A DNA stretch of 64,000 bases from assembly GCF_002761755.1 (NCBI RefSeq), contig NZ_PEOG01000025.1, positions 1 through 64,000 of the forward strand, written 5' to 3'. The notes below the pieces were generated by a model. The model was not told where the DNA came from. It did not search any database and saw only the letters and a list, made by a program, of their open reading frames with translations. Positions 1 through 9,343 of this stretch are shown one piece after another. Both the position numbers and the translations under genes were made by a program. Within the stretch, counting starts at the first letter, position 1, and each line of letters begins with the position of its first letter. The stretch is from Roseateles chitinivorans (lineage in GTDB: Bacteria > Pseudomonadota > Gammaproteobacteria > Burkholderiales > Burkholderiaceae_C).

Positions 1-561
1 GACCCAGGCGGCGAGGCGCCCCGGCGCGCCAGCGGACGTCCGGGCGGCGCGGCGATGCCGGCCCTGGGCGACCGCCCAGGCGGCGAGCACCAGCAGGTTC
101 AGCACCAGCAGGTCGCGCAGGAACCAGAGGTGGTACATCGGCGCGGACAGGCCCTCCAGCGCGGCCCAGGGGTCGGCGCCCCGTTGCCAGGCCAGCAGCG
201 CCTGCTGCGCGCCGTTGAGCAGCAGCCAGCAGGTCAGCAGCGGCACGCCCAGGCGCAGCAACTGGCGGGCGAGCAGGTCGGGCGTGGCGTGGCGACGCAG
301 GCTGCCGGCGAAGAGCAGGCCGGACAGCAGGAAGAAGCCGGGCACGCGGAAGCTGTGGATCAGCGCGACGAGCGCGTCGAAGACGACGCTGCGGTGGCGG
401 TCGGCGACCAGCCAGTCGCCGGCGGTGACGAAGACGTCCGCCGCGTGCAGGGCGATGCCCAGGACCATCAGCGTCGCGCGGATCCTGTCGAGGTCGACAT
501 CGACCGCGCCGGCGGCGCCGGAGCGGGGCGCCTCCCCGGAGGAGGCGACTGAAGCATTCAT
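1..561 (-). CDS. Acyltransferase-3 family membrane protein (partial)
   Basis: N-terminal 187 codons of an integral-membrane acyltransferase; the 3' end lies beyond the left edge. The ATG at 561 is followed by a short polar stretch, then DLDRIRATLMVLGIALHAAD, which fits the first helix of the acyltransferase-3 fold with its conserved Arg and His. Several further hydrophobic helices follow. Members of the family O-acylate sugars in the membrane. It lies downstream of, and on the same strand as, the sugar-nucleotide operon, so acetylating that exopolysaccharide is the simplest role. A terminator-like hairpin in the 129-bp gap suggests it may also have its own promoter. Substrate is inferred from context only. 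Confidence 0.75.
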   Translation of the reverse strand, partial: MNASVASSGEAPRSGAAGAVDVDLDRIRATLMVLGIALHAADVFVTAGDWLVADRHRSVVFDALVALIHSFRVPGFFLLSGLLFAGSLRRHATPDLLARQLLRLGVPLLTCWLLLNGAQQALLAWQRGADPWAALEGLSAPMYHLWFLRDLLVLNLLVLAAWAVAQGRHRRAARTSAGAPGRLAAWV

Positions 562-667
562 GAATTCCCCCTCGGCCATGCGGACGCCTCTCCGGGCATC
601 TGAACCTGCGACTGTACGCTGGTCGCACCGTGGGGCTTCACGCGAAGGTGACAAATTCGCGTGGTGG

Positions 668-684
668 CCCCCGGAACGCGGGGG
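668..684 (-). terminator. Hairpin just after wecB, terminator-like
   Basis: CCCCCG, a GAACG loop and CGGGGG form a perfect 6-bp GC stem 7 nt past the wecB stop. No clean U-run follows, only AATTTGT further on, so it may attenuate rather than end transcription. Confidence 0.4.
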
Positions 685-690
685 AGGGAC

Positions 691-1848
691 TCAGCGGAGC
701 AGGTCCGCGGCCAGGCGCTCGACGATGCGGGCGGCCGATCGGCCGTCCCACAACGGCGGTCGGCGCACCGGCACGGGGGCCGCGCCGGCGGCGTCGAGCT
801 CGTCCAGCCGCTGCCGGGCGAGCGCCAGCACGCGCGCGGCGTCGGTGCCGGCGATGCGGTTGGTGCCGAGTTCGACCGTCACCGGCCGCTCGGTGTTGTC
901 GCGCACGGTGAGGCAGGGGATGCCCAGCGCGGTCGTTTCTTCCTGCAGGCCGCCGCTGTCGGTGAGCACCAGGGCGGCGCGGCGCCACAGCGCCAGGAAG
1001 GGCCGGTAAGGCAGCGGCGGCAGCAGGTGCAGGCCCGGCGCCGGCGCCAGGCCGAGCGCCGCCAGCCGATCGCGGGTGCGCGGGTGGACCGGGAAGATCA
1101 GCGGCAGGCGTTCGGCGAGCGCGCCCAGCGCCGCCATCAGCGCCGCGAGCTGGGCCGGCTCGTCGACATTGGACGGCCGGTGCAGCGTGACGACGCCGAA
1201 ACGGCCCGCCAGCGCCCGCCCCGCGCCGGCCGCGTCGAGCGCGGCGAGTGCGGTGGCTTGGGCGGCCTGGGCCTCGGCATCGCCGGCCTCCAGGCGATCG
1301 AGCTGGAACAGCAGGTTGTCGACCATCACATGACCGACCTCGACGATGCGCGGCTCGGGGTGACCTTCGCGGCGCAGGTGGGCGGCGGCGCTCGGCTCGG
1401 TCGTGAAGAGCCAGTCCGCGATCGCGTCGGTGGCGCGGCGGTTGATCTCTTCCGGCATGGACATGTCGCCGCTGCGCAGGCCGGCCTCGACATGCGCCAC
1501 CGGCACGCCGAGCTTGCGGGCCGTCAGCGCGCAGGCGAGCGTCGAATCGACGTCGCCGACGACGACGCAGGCCGCCGGCCGGTCGGCCAGCAGGTGCGGC
1601 TCATAGGCTTGCAGGATGGCGGCCGTCAGCCGCGCATGGCCACCGCCGTGGCAGTCCAGCGAGACGTCCGGCGGCGGCAATCCGAGCTCGTCGAAGAAGA
1701 CACCGCTCATCGCCGCGTCATGGTGCTGGCCGGTGTGGATCAGCTTCCAGTCGAGCCGGCCATCCGCGCGCAGCGCCCGCACCAGAGGCGCCAGCTTCAT
1801 GAAGTTGGGCCGCGCGCCCGCGATCAGGTGCAGCAGGGGCGCGGCCAT
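691..1848 (-). CDS. wecB: UDP-N-acetylglucosamine 2-epimerase (non-hydrolysing)
   Basis: 385 residues, the usual length for WecB. It interconverts UDP-GlcNAc and UDP-ManNAc in the cytoplasm. The N-terminus has the family signature GARPNFMKLAPLVRAL. Later come the HTGQH segment, a GDVDSTLA motif, HVEAGLRSGD, the PEEINRR loop and a DSGGLQEE motif near the C-terminus, all typical of the active site. The ATG at 1848 is chosen because it directly precedes the conserved start of the fold; longer in-frame starts would run into rfbC. It lies 7 nt after rfbC in the same operon. With the nearby 6-dehydrogenase it could supply UDP-ManNAcA, but that product is inferred. Confidence 0.92.
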   Translation of the reverse strand: MAAPLLHLIAGARPNFMKLAPLVRALRADGRLDWKLIHTGQHHDAAMSGVFFDELGLPPPDVSLDCHGGGHARLTAAILQAYEPHLLADRPAACVVVGDVDSTLACALTARKLGVPVAHVEAGLRSGDMSMPEEINRRATDAIADWLFTTEPSAAAHLRREGHPEPRIVEVGHVMVDNLLFQLDRLEAGDAEAQAAQATALAALDAAGAGRALAGRFGVVTLHRPSNVDEPAQLAALMAALGALAERLPLIFPVHPRTRDRLAALGLAPAPGLHLLPPLPYRPFLALWRRAALVLTDSGGLQEETTALGIPCLTVRDNTERPVTVELGTNRIAGTDAARVLALARQRLDELDAAGAAPVPVRRPPLWDGRSAARIVERLAADLLR

Positions 1849-1855
1849 CGGCGCT

Positions 1856-2407
1856 TCAGTCGAAGGACTTCGCGTCGGCGAGCAGCGGCGCCTTCGCGTC
1901 CTTCTCGGCGAGCTTGAACTCGACGCCGAGCTTCGGCCAGTCGATGCCGATGGCCGGATCGTCCCAGCGCACCGACCCTTCGGCCTGCGGCGCATAGAGG
2001 TCGGTGGTCTTGTAGAGGAAGTCGGCGGTCTCGCTCAGGACCAGGAAGCCGTGCGCGAAGCCCGGCGGGATCCACAGCTGGCGATGGTTCTCGCCGGTCA
2101 GCTCGACGCCGACCCACTTGCCGAAATTGGCACTGCTGCGCCGCATGTCGACGGCGACGTCGAACACCGCGCCGGCGGTGCAGCGCACCAGCTTGCCCTG
2201 CGCATGCGGCGGCAGCTGGAAGTGCAGGCCGCGCAGCACGCCCTGGCTGGAGCGCGAATGGTTGTCCTGCACGAAGCGCACGTCGTAGCCGCAGGCGGCA
2301 TTGAACTTCGGCTCGGTCCAGCTCTCCATGAAGAAGCCGCGCGCGTCGCCGAAGACCTTCGGCTCGATGATCAGCACTTCGGGCAGCGCGGTCGGAATCA
2401 CATTCAT
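1856..2407 (-). CDS. rfbC: dTDP-4-dehydrorhamnose 3,5-epimerase
   Basis: 183 residues, standard RmlC length. It epimerises C3 and C5 of dTDP-4-keto-6-deoxyglucose, step three of dTDP-L-rhamnose synthesis. Visible family features are FGDARGFFMESW, the FVQDNHSRS active-site region with catalytic His, GVLRGLHFQ, and the WIPPGFAHGF cupin strand. Its ATG overlaps the rfbA stop (TGATG), so the two are translationally coupled. The order rfbB-rfbD-rfbA-rfbC is a common one. Confidence 0.96.
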   Translation of the reverse strand: MNVIPTALPEVLIIEPKVFGDARGFFMESWTEPKFNAACGYDVRFVQDNHSRSSQGVLRGLHFQLPPHAQGKLVRCTAGAVFDVAVDMRRSSANFGKWVGVELTGENHRQLWIPPGFAHGFLVLSETADFLYKTTDLYAPQAEGSVRWDDPAIGIDWPKLGVEFKLAEKDAKAPLLADAKSFD

Positions 2408-3297
2408 CAGAACACCTTCTCGTTGAGCACCTGCTTCAGGTATTGGCCATAGCCGTTCTTGAGCATCGGCTGTGCCAGCCGCTCGAGCTGCTCGGCGTTG
2501 ATCCAGCCCTTGCGGTAGGCGATCTCCTCGGGGCAGGCGACCTTCAGGCCCTGGCGCTTCTCCAGCGTCGCGATGAACTGGCCGGCTTCCATCAGGCTGT
2601 CATGCGTGCCGGTGTCCAGCCAGGCATAGCCGCGGCCCATGATCTCGACGCGCAGCTGCTGCTGCGCGAGGTAGCGGGCGTTGACGTCGGTGATCTCGAG
2701 CTCGCCGCGCGGGCTGGGCTGGATGTCGGCGGCGATGTCGCAGACCTGGCGGTCATAGAAGTACAGGCCGGTCACCGCGTAGTTGCTCTTGGGCGCCTTG
2801 GGCTTTTCCTCGATGCTGACGGCGCGCTTGTCGCCATCGAACTCGACCACGCCATAGCGCTCCGGATCGTGCACGTGGTACGCGAAGACGGTGGCGCCAT
2901 CGGTCTGCCGGTCGGCGCTCTCGAGCAGGCCGGCAAAGTCGTGGCCGTAGAAGATGTTGTCGCCCAGCACCAGCGCACTGGGTGCGCCGCCGATGAAGTC
3001 CTTGCCCAGGATGAAGGCCTGTGCCAGGCCGTCCGGGCTGGGCTGCACGCAGTACTGCAGGTTCACGCCCCAGCGCGAGCCGTCGCCCAGCAGCGCCTCG
3101 AAGCGGGGCAGGTCCTGCGGCGTGCTGATCAGCAGGATGTCGCGCATGCCCGCCAGCATCAGCGTGCTGAGCGGGTAATAGACCATCGGCTTGTCGTAGA
3201 CCGGCAGCAGCTGCTTGCTGATCGCCAGCGTCGCCGGATGCAGCCGGGTGCCGGAACCGCCGGCCAGGATGATGCCCTTGCGGGTGGTGGTGCTCAT
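2407..3297 (-). CDS. rfbA: Glucose-1-phosphate thymidylyltransferase
   Basis: 296 residues when started at the ATG at 3297, which matches RmlA. It makes dTDP-glucose from dTTP and glucose-1-phosphate. The nucleotide-binding signature [14 protein letters not shown] starts at about residue 7, followed by [19 protein letters not shown] and [20 protein letters not shown] longer in-frame extension into rfbD has no family similarity and was discarded. It starts 14 nt after rfbD and shares one base with the rfbC start. The rfb genes commit the cluster to a rhamnose-containing polymer. Confidence 0.96.
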   Translation of the reverse strand: MSTTTRKGIILAGGSGTRLHPATLAISKQLLPVYDKPMVYYPLSTLMLAGMRDILLISTPQDLPRFEALLGDGSRWGVNLQYCVQPSPDGLAQAFILGKDFIGGAPSALVLGDNIFYGHDFAGLLESADRQTDGATVFAYHVHDPERYGVVEFDGDKRAVSIEEKPKAPKSNYAVTGLYFYDRQVCDIAADIQPSPRGELEITDVNARYLAQQQLRVEIMGRGYAWLDTGTHDSLMEAGQFIATLEKRQGLKVACPEEIAYRKGWINAEQLERLAQPMLKNGYGQYLKQVLNEKVF

Positions 3298-3311
3298 CGT
3301 GGTCTCTCCGA

Positions 3312-4193
3312 TCACAGGATTTCTTCCAGCAGGCGGTCGACGCCCGCCTGCCAGTGCGGCAGCACCAGGCCGAAGCGGTCCTGCAGCTTGTGGTTGTCCA
3401 GGCGCGAGTTCAGCGGGCGCGGCGCGGGCGTCGGATAGGCGCTGCTGGGCAGCGGCTCGACCTGCTCGGGTGGCACCTTCAGCGCCAGGCCCTTGTCCCG
3501 CGCGCGCGTCAGCACGTGCTGGGCGTATTGGTGCCAGCTCGTCTCGCCGCTGGCCACCGCGTGGTAGATGCCGCACAGCGCGCGGTCCTTCAGCGTGGCG
3601 CGGATCATGTGGGCGGTGATGTCGGCCAGCAGGTCGGCGCCGGTCGGCGCGCCGATCTGGTCGGCGACGACCTTGAGCTGCTCGCGCTCGGCCGCCAGCC
3701 GCAGCATGGTCTTGGCGAAGTTGCCGCCGCGTGCCGCGTAGACCCAGCTGGTGCGCAGCACCAGCGCGTCGCAGCCGCTGGCGGCGATCGCCTGCTCGCC
3801 CTCGAGCTTGGTCTTGCCGTAGACGCTCAGCGGACCGGTCGGCGCATCCTCGAAGCGCCAGTCGCTGCCGCTGCCGTCGAAGACGTAGTCGGTCGAGTAA
3901 TGCACCAGCAGCGCGCCGAGCCTCTTGGCTTCGTCGGCCAGCACGCCGGTCGCGAGCGCATTGATCTGGCGGGCGGCCTCGGGTTCGCTTTCGGCCTTGT
4001 CGACCGCGGTGTAGGCGGCCGCATTGACGATGACGTCGGGCGCGACGCGGCCCACCGTGGCGCGCAGCGCGTCGCTGTCGCCGAGGTCGCCGCCCTCATG
4101 GCGGTCCAGCGCGACCAGCTCGCCCAGCGGCGCCAGCGCGCGTTGCAGCTCCCAGCCCAGCTGGCCGTTCTTTCCGAGCAGCAGAATCTTCAT
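3312..4193 (-). CDS. rfbD: dTDP-4-dehydrorhamnose reductase
   Basis: 293 residues. It uses NAD(P)H to reduce dTDP-4-keto-L-rhamnose to dTDP-L-rhamnose. It begins with the Rossmann motif [26 protein letters not shown], the catalytic STDYVFDG and the Y-x3-K pair in [10 protein letters not shown] are all present, as is the LRTSWVY segment. Gaps are 21 nt to rfbB upstream and 14 nt to rfbA downstream, so it is part of one transcript. Confidence 0.95.
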   Translation of the reverse strand: MKILLLGKNGQLGWELQRALAPLGELVALDRHEGGDLGDSDALRATVGRVAPDVIVNAAAYTAVDKAESEPEAARQINALATGVLADEAKRLGALLVHYSTDYVFDGSGSDWRFEDAPTGPLSVYGKTKLEGEQAIAASGCDALVLRTSWVYAARGGNFAKTMLRLAAEREQLKVVADQIGAPTGADLLADITAHMIRATLKDRALCGIYHAVASGETSWHQYAQHVLTRARDKGLALKVPPEQVEPLPSSAYPTPAPRPLNSRLDNHKLQDRFGLVLPHWQAGVDRLLEEIL

Positions 4194-4214
4194 GCCGATG
4201 TCCTGCTGGCGCGC

Positions 4215-5273
4215 TCAGGCGCCGTATTGCTTGGAAACCCACTCGCGGTACGCGCCCGAGAGCACCCGCGAGGCCCAGTCCTCATTGGCCAGGTACCACT
4301 GCACCGTCTTGCGGATGCCGGTCTCGAAGGTCTCGGCGGGACGCCAGCCCAGGTCGCGCTCGATCTTGCGCGCGTCGATCGCGTAGCGGCGATCGTGGCC
4401 GGGGCGGTCCTTCACATAGGTGATCAGGCGCGCGTAGGGACCGGCCGGATCGGGGCGCAGCTCGTCGAGCAGCGCGCACACCGTCTTCACGATGTCGATG
4501 TTGGCCTTCTCGTTCCAGCCGCCGATGTTGTAGGTCTCGCCCAGCGTGCCGCCGGCCAGCACCGCGCGGATGCCCGAGCAGTGGTCGGTGACGTAGAGCC
4601 AGTCGCGGATCTGCTGGCCGTCGCCGTACACCGGCAGCGGCTTGCCGGCCAGCGCGTTGACGATCATCAGCGGGATCAGCTTCTCCGGGAAGTGATACGG
4701 ACCGTAGTTGTTGGAGCAGTTGGTCGTCACGACCGGCAGCCCGTAGGTGTGGTGCCAGGCGCGGACCAGGTGGTCGCTGGCGGCCTTGGAGGCCGAGTAC
4801 GGGCTGTTGGGCTCGTAGGCGTTGGTCTCGGCGAAGGGCGGGTCCTGCGGCTTGAGCGAGCCGTAGACCTCGTCGGTGGAGACGTGATGGAAGCGGAAGG
4901 CCGCCTTGGCATCGCCCTCCAGCGCGCCCCAGTAGCCGCGGGCGGCTTCCAGCAGCGTGAAGGTGCCCTCGACATTGGTGCGCATGAAGGCGCCGGGGCC
5001 ATGGATCGAGCGGTCGACGTGCGACTCCGCCGCGAAGTGCACGATCGCGCGCGGGCGGTGCGTGGCCAGCAACTGATCGACCAGCGCGCGGTCGCAGATG
5101 TCGCCCTTCACGAAGATGTGGCGCGCATCGTCCTTCAGCGAGGCCAGGTTCTCGAGGTTGCCCGCATAGGTGAGGGCGTCCAGGTTGACGACGGGCTCGT
5201 CCGAGGTCTTGAACCAGTCGAGCACGAAATTGCTGCCGATGAATCCGGCGCCGCCGGTGACGAGGATCGTCAT
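4215..5273 (-). CDS. rfbB: dTDP-glucose 4,6-dehydratase
   Basis: 352 residues, typical RmlB. It converts dTDP-glucose to dTDP-4-keto-6-deoxyglucose with bound NAD. The N-terminal [15 protein letters not shown] is the NAD site. STDEVYGSL carries the catalytic Thr-Asp-Glu, and [15 protein letters not shown] the Tyr/Lys pair. [14 protein letters not shown] is the substrate-binding stretch. It is the first of four contiguous rhamnose genes, 57 nt downstream of the UDP-sugar dehydrogenase. Confidence 0.97.
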   Translation of the reverse strand: MTILVTGGAGFIGSNFVLDWFKTSDEPVVNLDALTYAGNLENLASLKDDARHIFVKGDICDRALVDQLLATHRPRAIVHFAAESHVDRSIHGPGAFMRTNVEGTFTLLEAARGYWGALEGDAKAAFRFHHVSTDEVYGSLKPQDPPFAETNAYEPNSPYSASKAASDHLVRAWHHTYGLPVVTTNCSNNYGPYHFPEKLIPLMIVNALAGKPLPVYGDGQQIRDWLYVTDHCSGIRAVLAGGTLGETYNIGGWNEKANIDIVKTVCALLDELRPDPAGPYARLITYVKDRPGHDRRYAIDARKIERDLGWRPAETFETGIRKTVQWYLANEDWASRVLSGAYREWVSKQYGA

Positions 5274-5330
5274 GAAACTTCCCTGAAACGTGAGGCTTCC
5301 CCACCCCGGAGGGCGGCGAAGCAGGTCGGA

Positions 5331-6611
5331 TTACAGCCGCCAGACCCGAAGGCCGGCGGCGCGGAGATCGTCGGCCGGGAAGGCCGCCTTGACGTCGATG
5401 AAGGCACCGCCTTCCACCAGCTTGACGGCCAGCGCGCCGGCCGCCATCGCCTTGTACTCGCGGTGCGCGACCGCCGCGACGATGGCGTCGGCACGGGGCA
5501 GGTCCTCGAAGCGATGCAGCCGCACGCCGTACTCGTGCATCGCTTCGTCGGCCTCGGCTGCCGGGTCGGTGACGAAGACTTCCACGCCGTAGGTCTTGAG
5601 CTCGCGGATGATGTCGATCACCTTGGAGTTGCGCAGGTCGCCGCAGTCCTCCTTGAAGGTCAGGCCCAGCACATTGACCTTGGCCCCCTTGATCGGCGAG
5701 CCGGAGGCGATCATCTGCTTGATGGTCTGCTCGGCGATGAACTTGCCCATGCCGTCGTTGATGCGCCGGCCCGCCAGGATGACCTGCGGGTGGTAGCCCA
5801 GCATGTCGGCCTTGTGCGTGAGGTAGTAGGGGTCCACGCCGATGCAGTGGCCGCCGACCAGGCCCGGCTTGAACTTCAGGAAGTTCCACTTCGTGCCGGC
5901 GGCTTCCAGGACCTCGGAGGTGTCCAGGCCGAGGCGCTCGAAGATGATCGCCAGCTCGTTCATCAACGCGATGTTCAGGTCGCGCTGCGTGTTCTCGATG
6001 ACCTTGGCCGCCTCGGCGGTCTTGATGCTGGACGCGCGGTGCACGCCGGGCACGATGATCTTCTCGTAGGTCCGCGCGACGATGTCCAGCGTCTCGGGCG
6101 TGTCGCCGGAGACGATCTTGAGGATCTTCGTCAGCGTGTGGTCCTTGTCGCCCGGGTTGATCCGCTCCGGGCTGTAGCCGACGAAGAAGTCCTGCTTCCA
6201 CTTCAGGCCGGATTCGCGTTCCAGCACGGGGATGCAGACCTCCTCGGTCGCGCCGGGGTAGACGGTCGATTCATAGACGACGACGGCGCCGCGCTTCATA
6301 TGGCGGCCGACGCTGGTGGACGAGCCGATCAGCGGCCGGAAGTCGGGGATCTTGGCTTCGTCCACCGGCGTGGGCACGGCCACGATGATGACGTCCGCCT
6401 CGGCCAGGCAGGCCGGGTCGCTGTGGTACTCGGCGTGCACGGCCGCGCGCACGTCCTCGTCGCTCAGCTCGCGCGACGGGTCGGTGCCCGCACGGCACTT
6501 GGCGACCTTGTCGACGGCGATGTCAAACCCGATGGTCCGTCCGTGCTTGCCGAACTCGACCACCAGCGGCAGTCCCACATATCCCAATCCGACGACGGCA
6601 ATCACGGCCAC
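5331..6611 (-). CDS. UDP-N-acetylhexosamine 6-dehydrogenase (TviB/WbpO type)
   Basis: 426 residues of the UDP-glucose/UDP-HexNAc dehydrogenase family, which oxidises C6 of a nucleotide sugar twice using NAD. The NAD motif VVGLGYVGLPL starts at residue 5. ESTVYPGATEE and FVGYSPERINPGD are diagnostic of the TviB/WbpO/VipA branch. The catalytic cysteine is C256 in GGHCIGVDPYYL. The C-terminal domain has LGLTFKEDCGDLRNSK. It most likely makes UDP-GlcNAcA or UDP-GalNAcA, and with WecB perhaps UDP-ManNAcA; the exact sugar cannot be read from sequence. A 163-nt gap separates it from manC. Confidence 0.88.
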   Translation of the reverse strand: MAVIAVVGLGYVGLPLVVEFGKHGRTIGFDIAVDKVAKCRAGTDPSRELSDEDVRAAVHAEYHSDPACLAEADVIIVAVPTPVDEAKIPDFRPLIGSSTSVGRHMKRGAVVVYESTVYPGATEEVCIPVLERESGLKWKQDFFVGYSPERINPGDKDHTLTKILKIVSGDTPETLDIVARTYEKIIVPGVHRASSIKTAEAAKVIENTQRDLNIALMNELAIIFERLGLDTSEVLEAAGTKWNFLKFKPGLVGGHCIGVDPYYLTHKADMLGYHPQVILAGRRINDGMGKFIAEQTIKQMIASGSPIKGAKVNVLGLTFKEDCGDLRNSKVIDIIRELKTYGVEVFVTDPAAEADEAMHEYGVRLHRFEDLPRADAIVAAVAHREYKAMAAGALAVKLVEGGAFIDVKAAFPADDLRAAGLRVWRL

Positions 6612-6683
6612 GATCTTCTCCTGTCGACCGCCGGCGTCGATGCGACGGCCGGCGTCCTGTTGTGGTGGGCCCGGAGCGTCCCA

Positions 6684-6703
6684 CCCGGACCGGAAGGTCC
6701 GGG
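6684..6703 (-). other. Perfect 8-bp hairpin in the manC to dehydrogenase gap
   Basis: CCCGGACC, loop GGAA, GGTCCGGG. It is the strongest hairpin noticed in this operon and sits in its largest internal gap. No U-run follows on the minus strand, so it is more likely an mRNA-processing or stability element than a simple terminator. Confidence 0.4.
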
Positions 6704-6774
6704 CGCCCCGCGCGATGGTCGGCTTTGTATCCGGTTTTCAGGTCCTCGCCGACCCCTCAAGCGGGGCCCGGCTC

Positions 6775-8214
6775 TCAGTTCCGGCCGTAGGTGTCCTGGT
6801 AGCGGACGATGTCGTCCTCGCCCAGGTAGGAGCCGGACTGGACCTCGATGATCTCCAGCGGCACCTTGCCCGGGTTGGACAGGCGGTGCACCTGGCCCAG
6901 CGGGATGTAGGTCGACTGGTTCTCGGTCAGCAGGATGGTCTTGTCGCCGTTGACGACCTCGGCGGTGCCCTGCACCACGATCCAGTGCTCGGCGCGGTGG
7001 TGGTGCATCTGCAGGCTCAGCGAGGCGCCCGGCTTGACCATGATGCGCTTGACCTGGAAGCGCTCGCCCATGTCGATGCTGTCGTACCAGCCCCAGGGGC
7101 GATGGACCTTGCGATGCAGGTTCTGCTCGTCGCGCTGGGCGGCGGTCAGCTGGCTGACGATCTTCTTGACGTCCTGGCTCTTGCTGCGATCGGCGACCAG
7201 CACCGCGTCCGGCGTCTCGACGACGACGACGTTGTCCAGCCCCACCGCCGAGACCAGCCGGCTGGTCGCATGCACCAGCGTGTTGCGGCTGTCCGCGATG
7301 ATCGCGTCGCCGCGGCTGGCGTTGCCGGCGGCGTCCTTCTCCGCCACCTGCCAGACGGCCTCCCAGGCGCCGAGGTCGTTCCAGCCGGCATCCAGCGGCA
7401 CCATGCGCAGCGCGACCGGGCTGCCCGGGCAGCGCTCCATCACCGCGTAGTCGATCGACTCCGACGGCACGGCCGCGAAGGCCTCCTTGGCCGGACGCAC
7501 GAAGGGACCGTCCACCGCCTTGCCGCCGAAGGCGACGCGCGTGGCCTGGTCGATGTCGGGACGGAACTGTTGCAGCGCCTTCAGCCAGACACTGGCGCGC
7601 AGCACGAACATGCCGCTGTTCCAGTAGTAGCCGCCCTGGTCGAGGTACTTCTGGGCGGTCGCGGCATCGGGCTTCTCGACGAAGGCCTCGACGCGCAGGC
7701 CGGTGCCTTCGGCGCCGGCGCGGATGTAGCCGTAGCCGGTCTCGGGCCGATCGGGCGTGATGCCGAGGATGACGATGGCGCCGTCCTTGGCCTGGCGCAC
7801 CGCGTCCTGCAGCGCGGCGGTGAAGGCGGGACCGTCGGTGACGGTCTGGTCGGCCGGCGTGACCACCAGCACCGGATCCTCGCCGCCTTCCAGCGCCTGG
7901 AGCGCGGCCAGCGTGATCGCCGGCGCGGTGTTGCGGCCGACCGGCTCCAGCACGACCGCGCTGGGACTCAGCCGCTGCTCGCGCAGCTGGTCCAGCACCA
8001 TGAAGCGGTGCTCCTCGTTGCCGACGACGATCGGCGGCTTCACCGCGATGTCCTCGGCGCCGAGCGTGGCCAGGCGGTCCGCGGCCTGCTGGAACAGGCT
8101 GGTGTTGCCGTTCAGCACCAGGAACTGCTTGGGATAGCCGGCGCGGGAGAGCGGCCACAGCCGCGTTCCGCTGCCGCCCGCCATGATCACCGGTTGCGTA
8201 TCGATCTTGCTCAA
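6775..8214 (-). CDS. manC: Mannose-1-phosphate guanylyltransferase / mannose-6-phosphate isomerase
   Basis: 479 residues from a TTG start at 8214. The N-terminal GDP-mannose pyrophosphorylase domain has [17 protein letters not shown] and YPKQFL. Further on are VVTPADQ and FVEKPDAATA. The C-terminal cupin (about residues 360-475) carries RPWGWYDSID and the metal ligands in QMHHHRAEHW. It makes GDP-mannose for polysaccharide. The TTG is chosen because an AGGGAG ribosome site lies 7 nt upstream and the family signature starts a few residues later; longer forms add a basic, unrelated stretch overlapping galE. No GDP-mannose-modifying gene is in the window. Confidence 0.92.
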   Translation of the reverse strand: MSKIDTQPVIMAGGSGTRLWPLSRAGYPKQFLVLNGNTSLFQQAADRLATLGAEDIAVKPPIVVGNEEHRFMVLDQLREQRLSPSAVVLEPVGRNTAPAITLAALQALEGGEDPVLVVTPADQTVTDGPAFTAALQDAVRQAKDGAIVILGITPDRPETGYGYIRAGAEGTGLRVEAFVEKPDAATAQKYLDQGGYYWNSGMFVLRASVWLKALQQFRPDIDQATRVAFGGKAVDGPFVRPAKEAFAAVPSESIDYAVMERCPGSPVALRMVPLDAGWNDLGAWEAVWQVAEKDAAGNASRGDAIIADSRNTLVHATSRLVSAVGLDNVVVVETPDAVLVADRSKSQDVKKIVSQLTAAQRDEQNLHRKVHRPWGWYDSIDMGERFQVKRIMVKPGASLSLQMHHHRAEHWIVVQGTAEVVNGDKTILLTENQSTYIPLGQVHRLSNPGKVPLEIIEVQSGSYLGEDDIVRYQDTYGRN

Positions 8215-8306
8215 GGTACTGCTCCCTCTGGGACTGGCGCCCCTTGCACGTCGACGTGGGGCTGTGGATTCGGAAAGAAGGGTCGGAAGTGTCGCAGAGC
8301 GGCGGG

Positions 8307-9329
8307 TCAGCCCTCGAAGCCGTTCGGATTGGACGATTGCCAGCGCCAGCTGTCCTCGCACATGCGCTGCAGGTCGTGGCGGGCGGTCCAGCCGAGCTTC
8401 TCGCGCGCCAGCGCCGGATCGGCGTAGCAGGCGGCGACGTCGCCGGGGCGGCGGGCGACGATCTCATAAGGGATCTCGCGGCCGCTGGCCTTCGCGAAGG
8501 CATTGACCAGCTCCAGCACGCTGTAGCCGCGGCCGGTGCCCAGGTTGACCCAGATCGACTCGTTGCCGCGCAGCAGGAAGTTCAGCGCGGCCACATGGCC
8601 TTCGGCCAGGTCGAGGACATGGATGTAGTCGCGCACGCCGGTGCCGTCGGGTGTGTCGTAGTCGCCGCCGAAGATCGAGAGCTTGGCGCGTCGACCGATC
8701 GCCACCTGCGTCACGTAGGGCATCAGGTTGTTGGGGATGCCGCGCGGGTCCTCGCCGATGCGGCCGCTCTCGTGCGCGCCGACCGGGTTGAAGTAGCGCA
8801 GGCAGGCGGTCTGCCACTGCGGGTCCGAGGCGCCCAGGTCGCGCAGGATGCCTTCCCCGATCAGCTTGGTCGCGCCGTAGGGGTTGACCGCCATCAGCTC
8901 GGCGTCCTCGCGCAGCGGCAGCGACCTGGGCTGGCCGTAGACGGTCGCGCTGGACGAGAAGACGATCCGCCTGCAGTCATGGCGGCGCATCGTTTCGCAG
9001 ACCGTCAGCAGCCCGTCGAGGTTGTTGCGGTAGTAGCTCAGCGGCTTGGCGGTGGATTCGCCGACCGCCTTGTAGGCGGCGAAGTGCACCACCGCGGCCG
9101 GCTGGTACTCGTTGAACACCGCGTCCAGCGCCGCGCCGTCGCAGACGTCGAGCTTCTCGAACAGCGGCGTCTGGCCGCTCAGTTCGGCCAGGCGCTCCAG
9201 CACCTTGGGCGAGCTGTTGCTGAAGTTGTCCACGCCGACGACGCGGTAGCCGGCCGCCTGCAGCGCGAGCCAGGTGTGGGAGGCGATGTAGCCGGTCGCG
9301 CCGGTCAGCAGGATGGTGTCGTTGGGCAT
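8307..9329 (-). CDS. galE: UDP-glucose 4-epimerase
   Basis: 340 residues. It interconverts UDP-glucose and UDP-galactose. ILLTGATGYIASHTWLALQ is the NAD site, FSSSATVYG the catalytic Ser region, and YGATKLIGE the Tyr-x3-Lys pair. RYFNPVGAHESGRIGEDP and VRDYIHVLDLAEGHV are GalE signatures. ATG at 9329 lies 14 nt past the EpsL-like gene. It adds galactose or, in some homologues, GalNAc precursors to the sugars made by this cluster. Confidence 0.95.
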   Translation of the reverse strand: MPNDTILLTGATGYIASHTWLALQAAGYRVVGVDNFSNSSPKVLERLAELSGQTPLFEKLDVCDGAALDAVFNEYQPAAVVHFAAYKAVGESTAKPLSYYRNNLDGLLTVCETMRRHDCRRIVFSSSATVYGQPRSLPLREDAELMAVNPYGATKLIGEGILRDLGASDPQWQTACLRYFNPVGAHESGRIGEDPRGIPNNLMPYVTQVAIGRRAKLSIFGGDYDTPDGTGVRDYIHVLDLAEGHVAALNFLLRGNESIWVNLGTGRGYSVLELVNAFAKASGREIPYEIVARRPGDVAACYADPALAREKLGWTARHDLQRMCEDSWRWQSSNPNGFEG

Positions 9330-9343
9330 GGCGTTGGAGGCGG

